A DNA stretch of 7,604 nt from Acidimicrobiales bacterium (GTDB lineage: Bacteria; Actinomycetota; Acidimicrobiia; Acidimicrobiales; Poriferisodalaceae). Shown here in pieces: positions 1 to 6,268 of this stretch. Below the pieces are notes generated by a model. That model had not been told where the DNA came from. It searched no databases and was given only the letters and a program-made list of their open reading frames with translations. Each line of letters starts with the position of its first letter. Positions within the stretch are counted from its first letter, which is position 1. A program made the translations under genes and the position numbers. Where the stretch lies: assembly GCA_030749275.1 (NCBI GenBank), contig JASMKJ010000244.1, positions 1 through 7,604 of the forward strand, given 5' to 3'.

Positions 1-452
1 CCGATGTTTCCGAAACCAAGAATCCCAAGCGATTGTCCCTTTAAACCGCGTGCCTCGGAGTAGCCCTCTTTATTCCACACACCTCGGTTCAGGTCTGATA
101 CTGCCGCAGGTATCTGCCGGTCGATAGCGAGAATCAGCCCAAGAGTGAGCTCCGCAACCGCAGCAGCGTTCTGCCCAGGGACGTTGCAGACATACACGCC
201 TGCTTCACTTGCGTAATCAAGATCAATGGTGTCGGTGCCGGCGCCCGCTCTGACAATCAAGCCAAGTTGTGGCGCTGCTGCGATGACATCCCGGGTAACT
301 GAGGTACTCCGAACGACGACCACATCAGCGGAGGCTACGTGGTCCTCTAATTTCAGCCTTTGTTCTGAGGAGAGGGTTGTGCAACCGTGCCCTCGCCGTT
401 CAAGTTCTTGAACGGTGTTGGAGCGAGTCGAGTCAGCAAAGACTATTTCCAC
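1..452 (-). CDS. D-2-hydroxyacid dehydrogenase, SerA/hydroxypyruvate-reductase type (C-terminus beyond left edge)
   Basis: Family role: NAD(P)-dependent, cytosolic interconversion of a 2-oxoacid and a D-2-hydroxyacid (phosphoglycerate, glycerate or similar). I translated the minus strand from position 479 to 1 by hand and found no stop. With the GTG at 452 as start, the protein opens directly on the first beta strand (MEIVFADSTRSN). It then shows VRAGAGTDTID (about 67-77), NVPGQNAAAVAEL (90-102) with the conserved helix, RGVWNK (123-128), and the start of the nucleotide-binding motif LGILGFGNIG (142-151), where the window ends. The catalytic Arg, Glu and His of the family would lie beyond the edge and cannot be checked. 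A second GTG at 479 adds nine residues; an in-frame stop at 503-501 limits any further extension. GGAA lies about seven bases before the 452 start. It lies 58 bases (31 from the 479 start) after the membrane-protein gene, so it is probably in the same operon. The exact substrate cannot be told; a serine-pathway role is only one option. Confidence 0.88.
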   Translation of the reverse strand, partial: MEIVFADSTRSNTVQELERRGHGCTTLSSEQRLKLEDHVASADVVVVRSTSVTRDVIAAAPQLGLIVRAGAGTDTIDLDYASEAGVYVCNVPGQNAAAVAELTLGLILAIDRQIPAAVSDLNRGVWNKEGYSEARGLKGQSLGILGFGNI

Positions 453-510
453 GCCAGTTTCCAAACCTGAGTTCTGCACCCCATGCCACTGCTTGGAGCG
501 TCACTGGCCT

Positions 511-831
511 TCACGAAACTAACTCTTGGATGTCGCCTACAACCAGAAACATCAGAAGTGCAATGACCGAGAGGTTGATTGCCGTCATGGTCAGTTTCCA
601 ACGCCTGTTGCCGGTCCAGAACCGATAGATGCTTAGCACGTTCGCCCCTATCGCCACGGTACCCAGCAAGAGGCCCAGCCACGGTCCCACGCCAGAGCCA
701 ATTCCGATAAGCGGGGCCAAAAACGGCAAGATCACGTAGGTAAGGCCGCAGCGCACTCCCGAGATAACCATCGATACGCTGAAGGTTCGTGTTTCGGCCT
801 CGGTCATTGAGGCAACAGCTGTTTTCGTCAT
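511..831 (-). CDS. Small three-helix membrane protein of unknown function
   Basis: This 106-residue protein has a polar N-terminus (MTKTAVASMTEAETR) and three hydrophobic segments at roughly 20-45, 47-68 and 80-98. The loop RFWTGNRRWK (70-79) between the second and third is positively charged, so that loop should be cytoplasmic. An Arg-Cys pair (27-28) sits inside the first segment (SGVRCGLTYVILPF), which is unusual for a plain membrane anchor. There is no signal-peptidase site and no enzymatic motif I can name. The sequence resembles small uncharacterised membrane proteins I remember from actinobacterial genomes; I know of no function. Its ATG overlaps the stop codon of the lipid kinase gene in an ATGA, which implies translational coupling and suggests that the two products work together at the membrane. 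The overlap fixes the start with good confidence. Confidence 0.8.
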   Translation of the reverse strand: MTKTAVASMTEAETRTFSVSMVISGVRCGLTYVILPFLAPLIGIGSGVGPWLGLLLGTVAIGANVLSIYRFWTGNRRWKLTMTAINLSVIALLMFLVVGDIQELVS

Positions 832-1793
832 TCGTCGGTGTCTCTAGCCTCGCAAGTAGCTGATTGTGTCCGAGACACTCCTGCTATTTGCAGTCCTCCA
901 CGCACAACCGTAACTGTTTGCGGCAAAGAACCCACGTCTTCGCCATCGGATCTCATTCTGCAAGGTTCGGACTTGCCGGCTTCTGTTAAGTGGACGCGAA
1001 AAGTCTTACCGGTTGCGATTTCAACTGAAGGATGATCGACATGACTACCGCTGAATGTCTTCGGAAGCATCCGGAGGAGAGTGAGCGCCGAGCTGTCGCG
1101 AATCACAACGACTTCAGCCTTGCCGGAAAAAGCTTCGGCCTTCGGAGCAATCTGCATGCCACCGCCAAACGAGCGTGTGTTTGCAATTGCAACCATAAGG
1201 CACTTTCCGTCAACGCTGCGTCCATCCACCTCTAGTTCCAAGTTGTACCGCCGTAACCTCACAAGCTTCATCAAGGTGGCGATCGTGTACCTACTCGGTC
1301 CTCGCGGCCATCTCAATGCCTCCGCTTTCACATTGACTGACACGGAAAATCCTGCTGTAGCGATGGTCGTGCCGTACCGAATCCGCCCGCTATCGTCCTC
1401 AAGTTTCAACAGGTCGCACGCCTGAGGAGGGGCTACTGCCGCCGCAACGGCGACTTCGAGATCGGTGGAGAGGTTCAACCCAAACGCAAAATCATTCCCT
1501 GTTCCAGCTGGCACAATTCCGAGGGTCGTGTTCGTTTCAGCACACTGTTGGACAATGTGGTGGATAAAGCCGTCTCCTCCAACCGCCACGATGTGCCGCT
1601 CTTGCTCTGCTGCGCAGCGGACAATTTCTTCCGTCGCTGCGGGGTCAGGTGGCAGTTCGTGCTGCACAACAAATCCTGCATGTTTGAGAGAAAGTTCGAC
1701 CTTGTGCCCAACTGCTGCGGCCTGACCCCGATTTGCGGCCGCGTTTGTCAGGACAAGAACATCTGAAGGGCTTTCTTGGTGCGCTTGGTTCAT
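828..1793 (-). CDS. Diacylglycerol/lipid kinase family protein (DAGK catalytic domain, YegS/BmrU type)
   Basis: Family role: ATP-dependent phosphorylation of a lipid hydroxyl (diacylglycerol, sphingoid base or an undecaprenol-like lipid) at the cytoplasmic face of the membrane. The 321 residues match the usual 290-330 of bacterial lipid kinases. Visible motifs in order are the N-terminal strand DVLVLTNAAANRG (11-23), the nucleotide-binding loop VGGDGFIHHIVQ (71-82), LGIVPAGTGNDFA (91-103), GGGMQIAPKA (210-219) in the beta-sandwich domain, GSHVDHPSVE (249-258), and SDGEDVG (282-288), whose Glu285 is the expected catalytic base. The first loop departs from the common GGDGT-x-N-E: Phe replaces Thr, and His-His replace the Asn-Glu. 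I remember similar variants in mycobacterial lipid kinases, so this is probably a subclass and not a defect. The ATG at 1793 has only a weak GAAAG upstream. It is the first gene of a leftward unit with the membrane protein and the dehydrogenase. The lipid substrate cannot be told from sequence. Confidence 0.93.
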   Translation of the reverse strand: MNQAHQESPSDVLVLTNAAANRGQAAAVGHKVELSLKHAGFVVQHELPPDPAATEEIVRCAAEQERHIVAVGGDGFIHHIVQQCAETNTTLGIVPAGTGNDFAFGLNLSTDLEVAVAAAVAPPQACDLLKLEDDSGRIRYGTTIATAGFSVSVNVKAEALRWPRGPSRYTIATLMKLVRLRRYNLELEVDGRSVDGKCLMVAIANTRSFGGGMQIAPKAEAFSGKAEVVVIRDSSALTLLRMLPKTFSGSHVDHPSVEIATGKTFRVHLTEAGKSEPCRMRSDGEDVGSLPQTVTVVRGGLQIAGVSRTQSATCEARDTDE

Positions 1794-1881
1794 GAATGGA
1801 CTTTCGATTGCTACGGTGACGTGAGCGTCTTTGACCGACGGCGCTTTTAGCTACGTACCTTCTAGTCCATGAGAGGTTGAA
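1794..1881. promoter_or_regulatory. Divergent intergenic region between lipid kinase and CoA-transferase genes
   Basis: The 88 bases must hold both the leftward promoter for the kinase operon and the rightward promoter for the CoA-transferase. For the rightward direction, a -35-like TTGACC lies at 1831-1836 and a TANNNT-type -10 candidate TACCTT at 1856-1861; the 19-base spacing is longer than ideal. TACGTA (1852-1857) overlaps it and would give a 15-base spacing. A clear ribosome binding site, GAGAGG (1871-1876), stands five bases before the ATG at 1882 and decides that start. I see no convincing -10 box for the kinase direction. Confidence 0.4.
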
Positions 1882-3072
1882 ATGTCAGGAGCCTTAGACG
1901 GTATCCGTGTTTTGGATTTGTCCACTTTGGTGCAGGGACCTCAGGCAGCAGCAATGTTGCATGACCTCGGTGCCGAGGTGTTGAAAATCGAGCTTCCCGA
2001 GATTGGTGACATGGGTCGCCATGTGGGTGTACTTGAGGATCTCGGTACTTCGGTATTTTGGGAGGCATGTAACCGTGGTAAGAAATCCGTCACACTCGAC
2101 CTGCGCACCGATGCTGGCCGAGAAGCCTTTCTGAAGTTGGTAGAGATTTCAGATGTAGTTCTGTCGAACTTCCAGCCAGGAACTCTTGACGGTTGGGGAC
2201 TGGGCTACGAGGACCTTGCATCTATAAATCCCGGCATTATTTGGGCCGCCGGAAGCTTCTTAGGGCCGACGGGACCTGACGCGTTGCGCGAGGGTGCTGA
2301 CATTGTTGGCGAAGCAGCCGGCGGTGTCATTGCAGGCATCGGAAATGACGGTGAACCAGTAACGACCGTGGCGTCGCTACTAGCGGATCACTGCGGCTCT
2401 CAGAATTTGCAGACTGGGATCATTGCGGCACTATTTGCGCGGGAACGCACAGGGCGGGGTCAGCGAGTCGATGTGAGTCTTCTTGGCGGCCAGATCTGGA
2501 TGCAGGCACCTGAATATACGCATTATTTCCTGACCGGTGAACTGGCGGGCCGCTCCAACGGCGGTCACCCGCTAGTACATGCTCTGTACGGCGTGTTTCC
2601 GACATCAGATGGTGCTCTCGCGATGGCCGGTTGTCCCGAACACCTGTGGGAGGGTATGTGCCGAGCGATTGAGCGCCCCGATTGGGTGGATCACCCGACA
2701 TACAACGCATATTTCGTCACCAAGGAAATCGCCCGCGAAATGCGAAAGGACTTCATCGAGATATTTAGCCAGCGCTCCACAGAAGAGTGGGTTGAGCGGC
2801 TCGGCGCTGAGGCGCAGAGATTTTCGCCGGTGCGGTCCCATGATCAGGTAGCCGCAGATCCCCAATCCTTCGCCAACGGCTACATCGTTGAAGTTGACCA
2901 CCCGCAATTTGGGACTGTCAACATGGTCGGTTGTCCCATCCAGATGTCAGATACCCCCACCCGACACGGGATCGAAGCACCGCATTTAGGTCAGGACACA
3001 GAGATGGTTTTGGTTGAAGCCGGGTACGACTGGGATGAGCTGGAAGCGTTGCGCGAAAGGGGCGCTTGGTAG
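1882..3072 (+). CDS. CaiB/BaiF-family (class III) CoA-transferase
   Basis: Family role: transfer of coenzyme A between an acyl-CoA donor and a free carboxylic acid through an aspartyl anhydride; cytosolic and usually an interlocked homodimer. The 396 residues are close to the family norm (about 390-420). The N-terminus is typical: GIRVLDLS (7-14), GPQAAAMLHDLGAEVLKIE (19-37), NRGKKSVTLDL (64-74). Then come VVLSNFQPG (92-100), INPGIIW (115-121) and GADIVGEAAGG (138-148). Asp169 in SLLADH, followed by GIIAALFARERTGRGQ (179-194) and VDVSLL (196-201), matches the catalytic aspartate, which has the same number in formyl-CoA transferase as I recall it. The C-terminus carries the usual DTPTRHGIEAPHLGQDTE stretch (357-374) and GYDWDELEAL (381-390). 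All core elements are present, so the enzyme should be active. Substrate specificity cannot be read from sequence; the neighbours suggest activation of an organic acid in catabolism. It ends 23 bases from the convergent FAH gene. Confidence 0.95.
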   Translation: MSGALDGIRVLDLSTLVQGPQAAAMLHDLGAEVLKIELPEIGDMGRHVGVLEDLGTSVFWEACNRGKKSVTLDLRTDAGREAFLKLVEISDVVLSNFQPGTLDGWGLGYEDLASINPGIIWAAGSFLGPTGPDALREGADIVGEAAGGVIAGIGNDGEPVTTVASLLADHCGSQNLQTGIIAALFARERTGRGQRVDVSLLGGQIWMQAPEYTHYFLTGELAGRSNGGHPLVHALYGVFPTSDGALAMAGCPEHLWEGMCRAIERPDWVDHPTYNAYFVTKEIAREMRKDFIEIFSQRSTEEWVERLGAEAQRFSPVRSHDQVAADPQSFANGYIVEVDHPQFGTVNMVGCPIQMSDTPTRHGIEAPHLGQDTEMVLVEAGYDWDELEALRERGAW

Positions 3073-3095
3073 CGGCTTCGGTCGGTAGGCGCTGA

Positions 3096-3932
3096 TCAAC
3101 GACAGATGTTTTCCATCACGCCGATGCCGTCGATGGAAGTGCGAATGACGTCACCGGGCTTCAAGAACCGTTTATCTGGCATGCCTACCCCGGCTGGCGT
3201 TCCAGTGAATATGAGATCGCCGGCCTCTAGTGTCATGACTTCCGACAGGTAACTGACCAGGAAGGGGACGTCGAAAATTAGGCTGCTGGTTCGGGCATCT
3301 TGACGTCGTTCCCCATTGACATCGCACGTGATAGCTAGATCATTTGGGTCATCAACTGCGTCCGGGGATATCAGAATTGGCCCTATGGGCCCATAGGTGT
3401 CGCGGGATTTTCCGAGGCCGAAGTGCGCTGGTCGCGCAGCGAGCTGGAGTGCACGGTCGGAGATGTCTTGCCCGATTGTCAAACCAGCCACATAGGACCA
3501 TGCTTCGTCGACCGGGACATCTCGAGTTGTGCGTCCGATGACCGCTACTAGTTCAGCTTCATAATCGTTCATGTCCCCTCGGAGACAGATCTCGTCAAAT
3601 GGACCCGTTATGCAAGATGGATACTTAGTAAAGACCACTGGCACCTTCGGAAGGTCCATCTTTGATTCTTCGGCGTGATCCTTGTAGTTAAGACCGACGC
3701 CGAAAGAGTTCCGGGGCAAAGGGATCGGAGCGTTCAGCTGCGCCTCAGCCAACGCTCCATCGCTGTCATGACCCGTTAAGCCTCCGGCGACCTTATGTAT
3801 CTCCTCGAGTTGATTGATTGCCGCCATTGGGTCGTGGCTTATTGAGCCCTTCGAAATGCGTTCAAGGTCGAAGTAGGCATCGCCCTCGACGACCGACGCT
3901 CTCCCAGCGACGTTTGCGAACTTGAATGACAC
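3096..3932 (-). CDS. Fumarylacetoacetate hydrolase (FAH) family protein
   Basis: Family role: metal-dependent (Mg or Mn) C-C hydrolysis, hydration, decarboxylation or isomerisation of keto-acids such as fumarylpyruvate, acylpyruvates or 2-oxohept-3-enedioate; cytosolic. I place the start at the GTG at 3932 because AAAGGA (3944-3939) lies six bases upstream and the product, MSFKFANVAGRAS, begins like family members. The frame is open further upstream, but those 35 extra residues look non-coding. That gives 278 residues, the usual size. Motifs: FGVGLNYKDHAEE (77-89, with His86), FTKYPSCITGP (101-111), the metal-binding DYEAELVAVIG (124-134, with Glu125 and Glu127), GQDISDRALQ (154-163, with Asp156), GKSRDTYGPIGP (174-185), FTGTPAGVG (242-250) and KPGDVI (258-263). 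All three metal ligands are present. It follows the amidohydrolase gene on the same strand after a 79-base gap that may hold its own promoter. Acylpyruvase, fumarylpyruvate hydrolase and 2-oxoacid hydratase roles remain possible. Confidence 0.93.
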   Translation of the reverse strand: MSFKFANVAGRASVVEGDAYFDLERISKGSISHDPMAAINQLEEIHKVAGGLTGHDSDGALAEAQLNAPIPLPRNSFGVGLNYKDHAEESKMDLPKVPVVFTKYPSCITGPFDEICLRGDMNDYEAELVAVIGRTTRDVPVDEAWSYVAGLTIGQDISDRALQLAARPAHFGLGKSRDTYGPIGPILISPDAVDDPNDLAITCDVNGERRQDARTSSLIFDVPFLVSYLSEVMTLEAGDLIFTGTPAGVGMPDKRFLKPGDVIRTSIDGIGVMENICR

Positions 3933-4011
3933 GACACATCCTTTGGCTTGAATTTCACTACTTAAGGTACGTGCAATGATCTTAGCGGGCAGTGAAATGC
4001 TGGCTATCGCG
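3933..4011 (-). promoter_or_regulatory. Leader of the FAH gene: possible -10 box and strong ribosome binding site
   Basis: On the minus strand, TACCTT (3969-3964) is a TANNNT-type -10 candidate, and AAAGGA (3944-3939) is a good ribosome binding site six bases before the GTG. The -10 candidate lies within ACGTACCTT (3972-3964), which also occurs in the leader of the CoA-transferase gene. I see no good -35 element. The gap is long for a tight operon, so the FAH gene may be transcribed independently of the amidohydrolase gene. Confidence 0.3.
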
Positions 4012-4016
4012 CTAAG
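3981..4016. repeat. 7-bp perfect inverted repeat between amidohydrolase and FAH genes
   Basis: CTTAGCG (3981-3987) and CGCTAAG (4010-4016) are perfect reverse complements separated by 22 bases. The right arm contains the stop codon of the amidohydrolase gene (4014-4012, minus strand). The loop can form an additional small CAG/CTG hairpin. No run of T follows on the minus strand, so this is not a standard intrinsic terminator. It could be a weak terminator, an mRNA 3'-end stabiliser, an operator, or chance. Confidence 0.35.
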
Positions 4017-5307
4017 TGAGCACCTCAGCGTGCACAACCAACTCCCCCATGCAGATTGTGTGGCGGACGCGACCCGTCACCTCTTTATCCGGCCAGGGCG
4101 TGTTTTCACTTTTGCTTTGCAAGTGATTCGGATCAATGACCCAACGTCGGTGTGGGTCGAAGACCGCTATGTTCGCTGGTTCGCCGACCTCAATGGTTCG
4201 GCCGTGGGACTTGAGGCCAGCGATTGTTGCTGGTCCAGACGAGATCAACGTGACGAAACGTTGTGGCGTCATGAGGCCTGGTGCTACGAATTCGTTCCAT
4301 ATGACCGAGGCCATGGTTTCGACCCCCAACATCCCAGGGGGCGCAACTGAGAGTGGTACGGCCTTCGACGCGGGTGAGTGAGGTGCGTGATCTGTGGCTA
4401 TTGCGTCGATGGTCCCGTCAAAGATACCGGTCCGCAAGCTTGCAACGTCTGAGGCGGTGCGCAGTGGTGGATTCATCTTTCCGGAAGTACCTAAGCGCTC
4501 CACATCGTCCTCTGTGAGTATTAGGTGCTGCGGGGTCACTTCGGCGGTGACTCGGACACCTGCAGATTTAGCGTCGCGTACGAGTTGGGTTCCCGAGGAT
4601 GTCGACATGTGAAGGACGTGGTAGCGGCCGCCCGTTTGTCTCGCTAACTCGATATCGCGCTCCACGATCACCGCTTCTGCTTCGGAGGGCCGTCCCTTCA
4701 GCCCGAGGCGTTCTGCGACCGGACCTTGGTTTATCACTCCCCCCTCCACCATCGCGGAATGTTCTGCATGCTGGCTTATAACAATGCCGGGAAGGGCGTG
4801 GCTGGCTGCAAGCGCCTGCTTCATCAGCTCAGGGTCATCGACAACGGTGCCGTCGTCGGTGAATACGTTGACCCCAGCCTCATGAAGCGCCGCGATGTCG
4901 ACAAGCTGTTCACCAGCCCGATCAACCGTTATCGACGCTGAAGTATGAACGTCGCACGGTGTGCTTTTGCCGAGTTCCAGTACCTCCAAAACAATGGCCG
5001 GATGATCGATGGTTGGGATGGTGTTGGGCATCATCACACAGGCGGTAACGCCACCTAATGCTGCGCCGGCGGCTCCGGAAACGACATCCTCGCTCTCTTC
5101 ACCTCCTGGTGTACGAAAGTGAACCTGAATATCGACGAACCCAGGCATTACCAATGCGTCAGATGCATCCACCATCAAACCACGGCCGGACAAAGAACCG
5201 GGCTCTCCAATTTCTTGAATAACTCCGTCGTCGATTAACAGGTCAGCGGGCCTCTCACCGCGGGAATCCAAAGCCAATCCCCCACTGACAACCAACCGTT
5301 CGCCCAT
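4012..5307 (-). CDS. Dihydroorotase-type cyclic amidohydrolase with a Q-x-H metal motif
   Basis: Family role: reversible hydrolysis of a cyclic amide or imide (dihydroorotate, hydantoin or similar) by a metal-dependent TIM-barrel amidohydrolase in the cytosol. With the ATG at 5307 the protein has 431 residues, normal for class I dihydroorotase. Motifs: MPGFVDIQVHFRTPGG (54-69), MMPNTIP (92-98), FTDDG (149-153), QHAE (179-182, His180), LHMST (232-236, His233), NPPLR (279-283), DAIATDHAPH (301-310, Asp306) and KSENTP (399-404). His180, His233, Asp306 and the FTDDG aspartates are kept, but the HxH of the first strand is Gln61-Val-His63. Arg65, Asn95 and His310, which bind the dihydroorotate carboxylate in characterised enzymes, are present, so the substrate probably bears a carboxylate. 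The frame is open to a GTG at 5355, adding 16 unlike-family residues with no ribosome binding site. I prefer 5307 because a TATGGT box six bases upstream fits a leaderless start. No other pyrimidine gene is nearby, which leaves a catabolic role open. Confidence 0.9.
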   Translation of the reverse strand: MGERLVVSGGLALDSRGERPADLLIDDGVIQEIGEPGSLSGRGLMVDASDALVMPGFVDIQVHFRTPGGEESEDVVSGAAGAALGGVTACVMMPNTIPTIDHPAIVLEVLELGKSTPCDVHTSASITVDRAGEQLVDIAALHEAGVNVFTDDGTVVDDPELMKQALAASHALPGIVISQHAEHSAMVEGGVINQGPVAERLGLKGRPSEAEAVIVERDIELARQTGGRYHVLHMSTSSGTQLVRDAKSAGVRVTAEVTPQHLILTEDDVERLGTSGKMNPPLRTASDVASLRTGIFDGTIDAIATDHAPHSPASKAVPLSVAPPGMLGVETMASVIWNEFVAPGLMTPQRFVTLISSGPATIAGLKSHGRTIEVGEPANIAVFDPHRRWVIDPNHLQSKSENTPWPDKEVTGRVRHTICMGELVVHAEVLT

Positions 5308-5372
5308 GCTGTAACCATAAGGGAGAAACGCCTGATGGGACGCGCCTTTCGACACCGAGATAACATTTGGAT
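5308..5372. promoter_or_regulatory. Divergent promoter region with mirror-image leaderless-type -10 boxes
   Basis: On the minus strand, TATGGT (5319-5314) is followed by six bases and the ATG of the amidohydrolase gene (5307). On the plus strand, TAACAT (5361-5366) is followed by six bases and a GTG (5373) in frame with the dioxygenase gene. Both match TANNNT-N6-RTG, the geometry of leaderless transcription in actinobacteria. Neither start has a good ribosome binding site. No consensus -35 is seen, but the two expected -35 positions coincide near 5337-5343, so a regulator bound there could control both genes. Confidence 0.5.
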
Positions 5373-6260
5373 GTGAAAAAAATGTCTTCGGTCTCAGATC
5401 TCCTTACCCCCGCTGACCTTGAGCACTATGAGCATCGGGGATATCTGCATCTAGAGGGCTTCGTGGGCCTCGACACTGTTTCAGAACTTAAGCAGGCGGC
5501 ACAGCAATTTGTGGAACTGAGCAGAAGCATGGAAGAGTCGGGGAGGTTGCTCGACCTCGAGCCGAACCACACATCAGATGAACCCCGCATTCGGCGATTG
5601 AATTCACCGGTCGATAACCATGAGACGTTTCGAGACTTTGCGTTGGAGGGTGCAGCCGCCCAGCTAGCGTGCGCGATCCTGAAGGGGCCTGTTCGTTATC
5701 ACCATTCAAAACTCAATTTCAAATGGTCCGATGGAGGCGAAGAGGTTAAATGGCACCAAGACATTCAGTTCTGGCCTCATACCGACTTCAGCCCACTGAC
5801 GATAGGGGTGTACCTAGACGACGTCGACGAATCAATGGGCCCCATGGGAGTGATGCCCGGTAGTCATATTGGACCCCTTTATGACCTATACCTGGACTCC
5901 GGCGAGTGGGGTGGCGCTATGAGTTCGACGGATGTCGAGAATATTGATTTTGATGACATGGTCTGGCTCACCGGCCCTGCCGGATCCGTAACCGTACACA
6001 ATTGCTGCATGATCCACGGATCGGTTCCCAACGACTCACCGAATCCTCGACCACTTCTTTTACAAACCTACTCCCGAGCAGATTCATACCCGATCGCCCA
6101 TATCGGCGCTAACGGCGTGACAGGGCAGCTGAGCGGCACTGTCATCGGAGGGAAGTCTGATCAGTGTGTCGTGGTGGACGGTCGAGAAATCATCGGTGCT
6201 CCCGACTGGTCTCGAGCTGGCGCGCCCACGATCTTTGGGTCACAGCAAGAATCAGTTTGA
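5373..6260 (+). CDS. PhyH-type Fe(II)/2-oxoglutarate-dependent dioxygenase
   Basis: Family role: hydroxylation of an unactivated carbon, coupled to decarboxylation of 2-oxoglutarate to succinate; cytosolic. Counting from the GTG at 5373 (MKKMSSVSDLL), the product has 295 residues, within the family range. An N-terminal helix region, LTPADLEHYEHRGYLHLEGF (11-30), is typical of PhyH proteins. HSKLNFKW (111-118) precedes the iron-binding WHQD (127-130, His128 and Asp130). GPMGVMPGSHIGPL (156-169) is the usual GSH loop. The distal iron ligand is His215 in CMIHGSVPNDSPNPRP, and Arg226 is placed to hold 2-oxoglutarate. The facial triad is complete, so the enzyme should be active. The start is uncertain: TTG 5367, GTG 5373 and ATG 5382 are all in frame, and I prefer 5373 for its leaderless spacing. 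The gene diverges from the amidohydrolase and is followed after eight bases by the phosphotransferase gene. The substrate is unknown; phytanoyl-CoA is only the family's namesake. Confidence 0.93.
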   Translation: MKKMSSVSDLLTPADLEHYEHRGYLHLEGFVGLDTVSELKQAAQQFVELSRSMEESGRLLDLEPNHTSDEPRIRRLNSPVDNHETFRDFALEGAAAQLACAILKGPVRYHHSKLNFKWSDGGEEVKWHQDIQFWPHTDFSPLTIGVYLDDVDESMGPMGVMPGSHIGPLYDLYLDSGEWGGAMSSTDVENIDFDDMVWLTGPAGSVTVHNCCMIHGSVPNDSPNPRPLLLQTYSRADSYPIAHIGANGVTGQLSGTVIGGKSDQCVVVDGREIIGAPDWSRAGAPTIFGSQQESV

Positions 6261-6268
6261 GTTCTGGA

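Noticed and set aside
443..682. Minus-strand open frame of 79 codons bridging the membrane protein and dehydrogenase genes
   Set aside because: It overlaps both genes out of frame, and its product is basic and low in family features. The neighbouring frames carry the membrane segments and the dehydrogenase motifs.
1081..1425. Plus-strand open frame of 114 codons antisense to the lipid kinase
   Set aside because: The opposite strand encodes conserved kinase motifs across the whole stretch; the antisense product is Ser/Pro/Arg-rich and unrelated to any family I recognise.
2420..2907. Two minus-strand open frames within the CoA-transferase gene
   Set aside because: Both are antisense to a well-supported coding region and show no domain or start signal.
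3073..3095. Terminator in the convergent gap between the CoA-transferase and FAH genes
   Set aside because: Only a 4-bp AGCG/CGCT pairing is present, with no T tract, which is too weak to call.
3933..4037. Upstream extension of the FAH gene to 4037
   Set aside because: The extra 35 residues overlap the amidohydrolase stop and do not resemble the family, while the GTG at 3932 has an AAAGGA ribosome binding site six bases upstream.
3976..4350. Plus-strand open frame of 124 codons opposite the 3' end of the amidohydrolase gene
   Set aside because: It lies almost entirely antisense to a gene with clear family motifs, has no recognisable domain and has no ribosome binding site; it is a shadow frame.
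4012..5307. TPQH in place of TPHH as a second lost histidine in the amidohydrolase
   Set aside because: That position is variable among active dihydroorotases as I recall them, so it is not evidence of altered function.
5308..5355. Upstream GTG (5355) as the amidohydrolase start
   Set aside because: The 16 added residues have no counterpart in the family, no ribosome binding site precedes the GTG, and the extension would overlap the proposed promoter. The ATG at 5307 gives the normal N-terminus and residue numbering close to known dihydroorotases.
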